Of a stretch of 45,518 bases of DNA, positions 39,754 to 45,518 are shown in pieces. The notes beneath the pieces are model-generated. The model was not told where the DNA came from. It did not search any database and worked only from the letters and a program-made list of their open reading frames with translations. How positions within the stretch are numbered: the first letter of the stretch is position 1; each line of letters begins with the position of its first letter. The stretch comes from an uncultured Oscillospiraceae bacterium (GTDB lineage Bacteria > Bacillota > Clostridia > Oscillospirales > Oscillospiraceae): positions 1 to 45,518 of the forward strand of contig CALXFQ010000007.1 in assembly GCA_944387625.1 (NCBI GenBank), in the 5' to 3' direction. The position numbers and the translations under genes were made by a program.

Positions 39754-39782
39754 ATTATACCACACACCGCCTCGGATCGCAA
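39754..39782 (-). promoter_or_regulatory. Promoter of the ylmH-DUF896(-flippase) transcript
   Basis: Minus strand: TTGCGA (39782-39777), 17 bp, TATAAT (39759-39754) with TGG before it (extended -10). Start near 39747, leaving a leader of only about ten bases to ATG 39737. Confidence 0.87.
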
Positions 39783-39793
39783 AGAAGTTTTTC

Positions 39794-39822
39794 TTGTGCG
39801 GATCGGGCAGCTGGTGTATAAT
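39794..39822 (+). promoter_or_regulatory. Promoter of the flavoprotein-CPBP operon
   Basis: TTGTGC (39794-39799), 17 bp, TATAAT (39817-39822), back-to-back with the ylmH promoter. Confidence 0.8.
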
Positions 39823-39850
39823 GGATGGGAATGTGAAAGGAGGGGAAGCT

Positions 39851-41065
39851 ATGGTCATTGGCATCATCGGCGGCGGCGCGTCCGGCATGGCGGCGGCCCT
39901 GGCGGCGGCGGAGCATCCGATGGCCCAGGTGGTGCTCCTGGAGCGGCAGGCCCGGGTGGGCCGGAAACTGAGCGCCACCGGCAACGGCCGGTGCAATCTG
40001 ACCAACCTCCACGCCATGGAGGGGGGCTACCACGGCGGCGATCCGTCCTTCGTGGCCTATGCGCTTAAAAAATTTGATGTGGAGGAGACCCTTCGGTGGT
40101 TCGCACGGTTGGGACTGGTGACCACCGCCGAGCCTTCCGGCCGGGTGTATCCTTACTCGGATCAGGCCAATTCCGTGGTGGACGTGCTTCGGTTCGCCCT
40201 GGATCGGGAGAGCATCCGATCGGAGCTGGGCTTTGAGGTACAAAAAGTCCGTAAAGATCTGCAGGGCTTTCTGGTGGAAGGGACTGGCGGACAACTTCGG
40301 TGTGATGCCCTGATCGTGGCCTGCGGCGGCCTGGCCGGGACCAAGCTGGGGGGGACCATGTCCGGCTATCAGATCCTTCGCGCCCTGGGCCACCGGGTCA
40401 CCAGGCTCCGGCCTGCCCTGGTCCAGCTCAAATGCGGCTGGTCTGGGGTATCGGCCCTGAAGGGGGTCCGATGCAACTGCCATGCCGCTGTCCTTCGGGA
40501 TGGGGCGCTGTTCCGCCAGAGCCAGGGAGAGCTTCAATTTACCCAGTACGGCTTATCCGGCCCGGTGATCTTCGAGGTGAGCCGGGACGTGTGCTTCGGA
40601 AAAGGGGACTGGAAATGCCGACTGGACTTCCTGCCTCAAATGAGCAGGGAAGAGCTTTATGCCGAACTGGTCCGCCGCCGAAGCGGCGGCCGCGGCGTGG
40701 AGGACCTGCTGGTGGGCATCCTCCACAACCGCCTGGGCCGGGTGCTGACCAAGGAAGCGGGCCTGGGCCAGGATCTGCCGGTATCGGCGCTGTCGGACCG
40801 CCAGCTCCACAGCATCGTCCAGGCGGTGAAGGGATTGGACGTGGCCCTTACCGAACCTATGGGCATGGACTGCGCCCAAGTCACCGCGGGCGGCGTGCTG
40901 ACCGACGACTTTGATCCCAGGACCATGGAGAGCCGCCTGGTCCCCGGGCTGTATGCCTGCGGCGAGGTGCTGGACATCGATGGGGACTGCGGCGGGTATA
41001 ATCTGCAATGGGCATGGAGCTCCGGCCGCCTGGCCGGATCCAGCGCCGGAAAGGGAAGAACATGA
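39851..41065 (+). CDS. HI0933/BaiN-family NAD(P)/FAD flavoprotein
   Basis: A 404-residue flavoprotein of the HI0933 family (COG2081). IGIIGGGASGMAAALAAAE at the start binds the FAD ADP moiety; GRKLSATGNGRCNLTN is the family signature, and GLYACGEVLDIDGDCGGYNLQWAWSSG near the end closes the FAD site. The physiological substrate of the family is mostly unknown; the clostridial BaiN member was proposed to act on bile acid intermediates, but I do not assign that here. ATG at 39851 follows AAAGGAGGGG. It overlaps the next gene by 4 bases. Confidence 0.93.
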   Translation: MVIGIIGGGASGMAAALAAAEHPMAQVVLLERQARVGRKLSATGNGRCNLTNLHAMEGGYHGGDPSFVAYALKKFDVEETLRWFARLGLVTTAEPSGRVYPYSDQANSVVDVLRFALDRESIRSELGFEVQKVRKDLQGFLVEGTGGQLRCDALIVACGGLAGTKLGGTMSGYQILRALGHRVTRLRPALVQLKCGWSGVSALKGVRCNCHAAVLRDGALFRQSQGELQFTQYGLSGPVIFEVSRDVCFGKGDWKCRLDFLPQMSREELYAELVRRRSGGRGVEDLLVGILHNRLGRVLTKEAGLGQDLPVSALSDRQLHSIVQAVKGLDVALTEPMGMDCAQVTAGGVLTDDFDPRTMESRLVPGLYACGEVLDIDGDCGGYNLQWAWSSGRLAGSSAGKGRT

Positions 41066-42639
41066 TCACCATCCGAGATATCCAGCTGCCTCCGGCGCAT
41101 GACGCCCATCAGCTCGTATACGAGGCCGCCAGGCTTTTGAAGATCTCCAGCTCCAAGATCCGCCAGGTCCATCTGGTGCGCCGGTCCATCGATGCCCGGA
41201 AAAAGCCGGATGTGAAGCTGGTATACACCATCGAGGTGGAGGTGGCTGGCAGCGAAGGGAAGATCTTAAAGCAGAGCGGCTGTAAAAAAGCTTCCATCTC
41301 TGCCCGGACATACTATCGGATCCCCAAAGCCAAGGCCCAGGGCGGCCAACGGCCGGTGGTGGTGGGCTTTGGCCCGGCAGGGATCTTCGCCGCGCTGATC
41401 CTGGCCCTGGCGGGGCTGCGGCCTCTGGTGCTGGAGCGGGGGGAGGATGCCCGTTCCCGCCATGAAAAGGTCCGGCACTTTTTCGCCACCGGCGAGCTGG
41501 ACCAGCGGAGCAATGTACAGTTCGGGGAGGGCGGCGCAGGCACTTTCTCCGACGGCAAGCTGAACACCGGGGTCAACGATCCCAGGATCGGCTGGATCTT
41601 GGAGCAGTTCGTGAAAGCCGGCGCACGGGAGGAGATCCTCTATGACGCCAAGCCCCATGTGGGTACGGATGTACTGCTGGATGTGGTGCAAAACCTCCGC
41701 AAGCGTATCGTTGAGCTGGGGGGAGAGGTCCGCTTCAACGCCCAGGTCACCGGCCTTTGTACCCAAGACGGGAAACTCACAGGGCTGGAGCTGGCAGGCG
41801 GCGAAAGGATCGGCTGTGACCAGGCGATCTTCGCCATCGGCCACTCCGCCCGGGACACCTTCGAGATGCTCCATCAGGCCGGGATCTCCATGGAGCCAAA
41901 ACCCTTCTCCATGGGGGTGCGGATCGAGCATAAGCAAAGCGCGATCGATCTTGCCCAATACGGCAGCGCCGAGCTGCCCTTGCCCCCGGCAGATTATAAG
42001 CTGGTGGAGCATCTGGACCAGGAAACGGTGTATACATTTTGTATGTGTCCCGGGGGCTATGTGGTGGCGGCGGCTTCTGAAACAGGCGGCGTGGTGACCA
42101 ACGGCATGAGCTATGCCGACCGGGACGGAGAAAATGCCAACGCCGCCCTGCTGGTGACGGTGAGCCCCAAGGACTTTCCCTATCCCGGCCCGCTGGGCGG
42201 GATGTACTGGCAGCGGGCGGTGGAGCAGGCGGCCTACCAGGTGGGCGGCTGCCATGCCCCGGCCCAGCTGGTGGGGGATTTCCTGGCCAAGCGCCCCAGC
42301 ACCGGGCCGGGGGCCGTCCGGCCCACCTATCAGCCAGGGGTCACCTGGTGCGATCTGCACCAGGTCCTGCCGGAGAGGATCGCTTCCGCTTTGGAGCAGG
42401 CCCTTCCGGCGCTGGATCGGAAGCTGAAAGGCTTCGCCGATCCCCAGGCGGTGCTCACCGGGCCGGAGACCCGCAGTTCCTCCCCTGTGCGGATCGTAAG
42501 GGATAAGACCCGGCAAAGCGCCTTGGCAGGACTGTATCCGGCGGGAGAAGGGGCAGGCTATGCCGGCGGCATCATGTCCGCGGCGATCGACGGCATGGCG
42601 TCTGCGGAGGCATTGATCGACGCATTGGAGGGGAAATGA
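41062..42639 (+). CDS. FAD-dependent dehydrogenase, COG2509-type
   Basis: A 525-residue FAD protein. An N-terminal domain (1-85) with mixed alpha/beta sequence precedes PVVVGFGPAGIFAALILALAG, the dinucleotide-binding Rossmann motif, then RSNVQFGEGGAGTFSDGKLNTG, the hallmark of the COG2509 uncharacterised FAD-dependent dehydrogenases. GEGAGYAGGIMSAAIDGM at the C-terminus completes the FAD site. Function is not established for the family. ATG overlaps the stop of the preceding flavoprotein gene, and its own stop overlaps the CPBP gene start, so the three are translationally coupled. Confidence 0.92.
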   Translation: MITIRDIQLPPAHDAHQLVYEAARLLKISSSKIRQVHLVRRSIDARKKPDVKLVYTIEVEVAGSEGKILKQSGCKKASISARTYYRIPKAKAQGGQRPVVVGFGPAGIFAALILALAGLRPLVLERGEDARSRHEKVRHFFATGELDQRSNVQFGEGGAGTFSDGKLNTGVNDPRIGWILEQFVKAGAREEILYDAKPHVGTDVLLDVVQNLRKRIVELGGEVRFNAQVTGLCTQDGKLTGLELAGGERIGCDQAIFAIGHSARDTFEMLHQAGISMEPKPFSMGVRIEHKQSAIDLAQYGSAELPLPPADYKLVEHLDQETVYTFCMCPGGYVVAAASETGGVVTNGMSYADRDGENANAALLVTVSPKDFPYPGPLGGMYWQRAVEQAAYQVGGCHAPAQLVGDFLAKRPSTGPGAVRPTYQPGVTWCDLHQVLPERIASALEQALPALDRKLKGFADPQAVLTGPETRSSSPVRIVRDKTRQSALAGLYPAGEGAGYAGGIMSAAIDGMASAEALIDALEGK

Positions 42640-43601
42640 TGGAGGAACGGATCTACGATCCACAGCTTCGGCGGCGATATGTGCGCCGGACCTGCAGCAC
42701 CCTGGGCCTGAGTCTGCTGATCTATCTGGGCATCATGAATGGAGCGGTGCTGCTGGCGGTGATGGTGGAGTCGGTCAACGTCATCCTGGCGGACCGGCTG
42801 CCCACCCAGGATCAGCTCATGGCTAACAGCGGCTGGGGCTATTTCCTGGCGATCGGCGTGGGCATTGTCTGCCTGCTGATCTGGAAAAAGCCGTCCTTCG
42901 TTTTCAGGGATATCTGGCGGCAAAAGCGGACCATGGAGCCTGGCCGGTTCCTGGAGATCCTTTCGGTATTCGTCAGCGTCCAGCTGGTGATGGCGCTGTG
43001 CGCCTTGGCAGCCTCCGCGCTGATGGAGGCCCTGGGGGTGGAGTATCATGCCGAAAGCTTGTCCACCGATAGCTTCAGCATCTTCCTCTACGCAGGGCTG
43101 GGTGCGCCGGTGGCGGAGGAGATCTTGTTCCGGGGGCTGGTGCTTCGGGGCTTGGAGCCATTTGGGAAGAAGTTCGCTGTTTTCGCCAGCGCCCTGCTGT
43201 TTGGCCTGTTCCACGGCAATATGACCCAGGGACCCTTTGCCTTCCTGGTGGGGCTGATCTTGGGGTATGTGGCTTTGGAATATGACCTGACCTGGGCCAT
43301 CGTGCTGCATATGTTCAACAATCTGATCCTGAGCGACACCTTGTACCGGCTGGGACAGATGCTGCTGGGGGCGTGGGCAGATCTGCTGGTATGGGGCACG
43401 GTCCTGCTGTTCAGCGTGGCGGCGGTGGTGGTCCTGGTGCGCCGCAGGCGGCAGATCGGCGGGTATCTGCGCCGGGAGCGGATGGACGGCCTGACCGTCC
43501 GGGCGTTTTTCACCGCGCCGGGGACCGTGGCCCTGCTGGCGATCTTGCTGATCCAGATCGTGCTCAATGAATCGATGGCTATGGGCTTTATCCAGTTTTA
43601 A
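42636..43601 (+). CDS. CPBP family intramembrane metalloprotease
   Basis: A 321-residue membrane protein with about eight helices. The CPBP (Abi/Rce1-like) catalytic motifs are present: EEILFRG (motif 1), FGLFHGN (motif 2) and HMFNN (motif 3), all within membrane segments. Related proteins cleave prenylated proteins or mature peptides, and some confer bacteriocin self-immunity; no peptide gene is adjacent. It overlaps the upstream FAD gene by 4 bases and ends at a strong hairpin. Confidence 0.93.
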   Translation: MMEERIYDPQLRRRYVRRTCSTLGLSLLIYLGIMNGAVLLAVMVESVNVILADRLPTQDQLMANSGWGYFLAIGVGIVCLLIWKKPSFVFRDIWRQKRTMEPGRFLEILSVFVSVQLVMALCALAASALMEALGVEYHAESLSTDSFSIFLYAGLGAPVAEEILFRGLVLRGLEPFGKKFAVFASALLFGLFHGNMTQGPFAFLVGLILGYVALEYDLTWAIVLHMFNNLILSDTLYRLGQMLLGAWADLLVWGTVLLFSVAAVVVLVRRRRQIGGYLRRERMDGLTVRAFFTAPGTVALLAILLIQIVLNESMAMGFIQF

Positions 43602-43637
43602 AAGACGCGGCGACCTTTCAAGAGGTCGCCGCGTCTT
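43602..43637. terminator. Bidirectional hairpin between convergent CPBP and DUF1294 genes
   Basis: AAGACGCGGCGACCT (43602-43616) pairs perfectly with AGGTCGCCGCGTCTT (43623-43637). The minus strand has TTTT after the stem, the plus strand only CTTGTC. Confidence 0.85.
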
Positions 43638-43638
43638 G

Positions 43639-43896
43639 TCATAGAAGCCAGATCAGAAGGGCTGTTTGTACCGCCAGCATGGCCGGGACGCCGTAGCGAA
43701 ACCGGGCGTGGAGGGTCTTGTGGCGGAAGAGCAGCATGGCAAGCCAGGTCCCAAGACTGCCGCCGATCGCCGCCAGGCCCAGCAGGGTCCGTTCCGGGAT
43801 CCGCCATTGCCGGCGGCGGGCTTTATTTTTGTCCGCGAGCATGATCAGGAAACTTCCCGCATTTATGATAATCAGGTAGACGATCAGCCATTTCAT
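43639..43896 (-). CDS. DUF1294 family small membrane protein
   Basis: An 85-residue membrane protein with three hydrophobic stretches. NAGSFLIMLADKNKARRRQWRIPE and LLGLAAIGGSLGTWLAMLLFRHKT are the DUF1294 signature. Function unknown. ATG at 43896 follows AAAGGAT. It is divergent from the lipoprotein gene with only 29 bases between their start codons, so at least one of the two promoters must lie inside the opposite gene. Confidence 0.92.
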   Translation of the reverse strand: MKWLIVYLIIINAGSFLIMLADKNKARRRQWRIPERTLLGLAAIGGSLGTWLAMLLFRHKTLHARFRYGVPAMLAVQTALLIWLL

Positions 43897-43925
43897 TTGA
43901 AAAGATCCTTTCTGGAGGGGTAGTT

Positions 43926-44420
43926 ATGAAGATCTTGGTATGTACGATCGTGCTTGTGGCACTGCTGTCCGGCTGTAGGGCGGAGGAGACCTTTGAGACC
44001 GTAGCCGACGTTCCCAATGAGCCGGTCCTGGCGCCGCTGGGCCAGATCTGCCTCCAACTGCCGGACCATGCCGGAACGCCGGTGATCAACAAGGAAGATG
44101 GAGGAAAGCTCTATCTGTGCGATGGGTATGTGCTGACCTGCCAGACGCTGGAGGGCGGAGATCTGGAAGCCACGGTCCGGGACCTTAGCGGCTTCCAGGC
44201 AGAGGATCTGACCATCTGGACCACCAGGTCCGATCAGCTCCGGCGGCACGAGTGGGTCTGGTCCGCGATCGGAGAGGAAGGGGACCAGCTGTGCCGGGCG
44301 GTGGTGCTGGATGACGGCAGTTATCACTACTGCCTTACCGCCATGGCAAAGGCCGACGCTGCCGGGAAGCTGGAAGAGGAGTGGGACCAGATCTTCGACT
44401 CCTTTTCCCTGGATCAGTAA
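43926..44420 (+). CDS. Small lipoprotein of unknown function
   Basis: A 164-residue lipoprotein. The lipobox LSGC places lipidation at Cys17. The mature part is acidic and shows a beta-strand and helix mix (YVLTCQTLEGGDLEATVRDL, then YHYCLTAMAKADA); it has three further cysteines. I recognise no family. The ribosome binding site GGAGGGG precedes the ATG. Its last 7 bases overlap the end of the convergent WYL gene. Confidence 0.8.
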   Translation: MKILVCTIVLVALLSGCRAEETFETVADVPNEPVLAPLGQICLQLPDHAGTPVINKEDGGKLYLCDGYVLTCQTLEGGDLEATVRDLSGFQAEDLTIWTTRSDQLRRHEWVWSAIGEEGDQLCRAVVLDDGSYHYCLTAMAKADAAGKLEEEWDQIFDSFSLDQ

Positions 44421-45391
44421 TTGTCCAAGGCCTGCCGGCAAAGGTCCCGGCAGGCCTTGACCGCGCTTTCAGGCCACAAGATCTTGGCGTTGGACCCGAA
44501 ACCGATCACCCAGCTGAGGAACATCGGGGAGATCGCCACGGTGACGGTGAAGGTGAAGTGGTCCGGCCCGTCGGGGATCAGCATGGTGTCCCGGCCGAAT
44601 CGGTCGATCACCACGTTGATCAGAGAATTGTGGAACCGAAGCTTCACCTGGACCGCCTCCCCGGCGAACATCTGGAAATTACGGTTCACATAGTCGCTGA
44701 ACGCCTTTCCGGTCAGTTCCTGACAGGGGATCCGGGGGTCATCGAGCACCTTTAAATGGCTCATCCGATCCACCCGGTAGTGGGTGATGCCGTGTTCTGC
44801 CGTCCAGGCCACCAAATAGCAGTTGTCGTTATCGTGGCAGACACCGTAGGGGCTGGCAACATAGGCTTTGTCCCGGTATACCCGCTGGCGCTGGATGTTC
44901 CAACTGAAATAGCGAAAGCCGATCTGCTTGTTTTGGCTGATGGCCTCCTGGATGTAGTCGATGTTGTTGTAGATGCTCTCGTTCATGCTCTTGACCCGGC
45001 CGGTGACTTTCGTGGTCCGTTTCATGAGCATGGCATCGTGGATGCTGCACTCATTGCACAGCTTCTCGATCAGCTCCCGGGATTTCTGCTCTGTCAGATA
45101 CCGGCTGGACTGCACCGCATCGATCAGCAATTTCAACTCCGGCAGTTCAAAATTCCGGGAAGCGATGTAGTAGCCCCCATCCGTGCCGGCGGAGGATACG
45201 ATGTCCAGGCCGTATTCCTGGAGCGCTTTGATGTCCGCGTAGATGGTCTTGCGCTCACAGCGGATCTGGTGGTCGTTCCACAGCATATCGATCAGTTCCC
45301 GGGCGTTCACCGGGTGGTCTTCGTGGGAATTGCGCTCAAGATAGTCGCGGATATACAGCAGCTTCAGCTTTTGGTCGTAGGATCTGGGCAT
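44414..45391 (-). CDS. HTH-WYL domain transcriptional regulator (YafY-like)
   Basis: A 325-residue regulator. An N-terminal winged helix (about 5-75, with VNARELIDMLW and RKTIYADIKALQEYG as the recognition part) is followed by a WYL domain (about 140-220) where the name-giving triad reads YLVAWTA, and a C-terminal WCX extension (about 240-325). WYL proteins often sense nucleotides or other ligands and control defence or stress genes; the target here is unknown. ATG at 45391 fits AGGGGGTG; a GTG at 45403 overlaps that site. It is divergent from an unseen gene beyond the window and may control it. Confidence 0.9.
   Translation of the reverse strand: MPRSYDQKLKLLYIRDYLERNSHEDHPVNARELIDMLWNDHQIRCERKTIYADIKALQEYGLDIVSSAGTDGGYYIASRNFELPELKLLIDAVQSSRYLTEQKSRELIEKLCNECSIHDAMLMKRTTKVTGRVKSMNESIYNNIDYIQEAISQNKQIGFRYFSWNIQRQRVYRDKAYVASPYGVCHDNDNCYLVAWTAEHGITHYRVDRMSHLKVLDDPRIPCQELTGKAFSDYVNRNFQMFAGEAVQVKLRFHNSLINVVIDRFGRDTMLIPDGPDHFTFTVTVAISPMFLSWVIGFGSNAKILWPESAVKACRDLCRQALDNY
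44426..44459. other. Perfect 13-bp hairpin inside the 3' end of the WYL gene
   Basis: CAAGGCCTGCCGG (44426-44438) pairs with CCGGCAGGCCTTG (44447-44459). It lies in the last codons of the WYL gene and just after the lipoprotein stop, with no T-run on either strand. It may act as a convergent transcription stop or 3' RNA stabiliser. Confidence 0.65.
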
Positions 45392-45438
45392 AGGAATGGA
45401 CACCCCCTGGGAAAAGTATAACGTATGGCTCTAAGGCC

Positions 45439-45444
45439 ATTATA
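45439..45444 (-). promoter_or_regulatory. Extended -10 promoter of the WYL regulator gene
   Basis: Minus strand TATAAT preceded by TGT (extended -10). The -35 region is a weak TTTCTT or TTCTTT. Start near 45432, about 40 bases before ATG 45391. Confidence 0.65.
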
Positions 45445-45474
45445 ACACGATCTTTTGGTAAAAGAAATGTTCAT

Positions 45475-45518
45475 TTGCATTTTCTGTAGAGGTATGGTAT
45501 CTTATTGCCTAAAGGAGT
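45475..45518 (+). promoter_or_regulatory. Promoter and ribosome binding site of a gene beyond the window
   Basis: TTGCAT (45475-45480), 17 bp, TATCTT (45498-45503) with TGG before it, then AAAGGAGT at the very end. A plus-strand gene should start within about ten bases after the window. Confidence 0.7.

Noticed and set aside
42636..43601. CPBP protease as bacteriocin immunity protein
   Set aside because: No small peptide, transporter or processing gene is adjacent; it is coupled to two flavoprotein genes instead.

Overview
The window looks like chromosomal core sequence from a GC-rich, anaerobic, Gram-positive Clostridia-type bacterium, probably near the Oscillospirales. Evidence for this: meso-DAP peptidoglycan genes (dapF, a MurE with a DNPR motif), an oxygen-sensitive class III ribonucleotide reductase, Firmicute families (ktrAB, trmFO, plsX, ylmH, DUF896), lipoproteins and membrane-anchored surface proteins, AAGGAGG-type ribosome binding sites and many near-consensus sigma-A promoters with 17-bp spacers. 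Taxonomy is inferred, not computed. I saw no prophage, insertion sequence, CRISPR array, rRNA or defence island.

Layout. 1-8600: end of an SGNH hydrolase, a sortase-type surface protein with an (EP)12 stalk, tRNA-Arg(ACG), a secreted PIG-L deacetylase-like protein (minus strand), mutY with a PHP phosphatase, and a large Ig-like surface protein. 8660-14950: an operon with a divergent type IIA topoisomerase pair, a YitT membrane protein and a transglutaminase-like lipoprotein whose catalytic Cys is replaced by Ser. 14966-16724: tRNA-Gly(GCC) and a lipoprotein. 16746-26221: an eight-gene operon ktrB-ktrA-SPOUT methyltransferase-dprA-topA-trmFO-plsX-rnc. 26305-29407: an NrdR-box-controlled nrdD, a separate 53-residue glycyl-radical polypeptide, and nrdG. 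29399-33030: a trans-sulfuration-type PLP enzyme, dapF and murE. 33055-37172: a P-loop kinase-like gene, tRNA-Arg(CCU), a 26-codon ORF, prfB, secG and pepD. 37200-39782 (minus): ylmH, a DUF896 gene and a flippase. 39794-43637: two FAD proteins and a CPBP protease. 43639-45518: DUF1294, a lipoprotein, a WYL regulator, and the promoter and ribosome binding site of a gene beyond the window.

Most interesting. (1) The anaerobic ribonucleotide reductase is split. NrdD stops after its zinc-ribbon-like tail, and the glycyl-radical segment RRITGYLVG is a 53-codon gene with its own strong ribosome binding site, overlapping nrdG. (2) tRNA-Arg(CCU) has U19 and A56 where tRNAs almost always have G19 and C56, which is a compensated swap of the elbow tertiary pair. 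(3) Smaller points are a hairpin that is both a terminator and a mask over the flippase ribosome binding site, a pseudo-transglutaminase lipoprotein, and promoters whose -35 box lies inside the preceding terminator stem.
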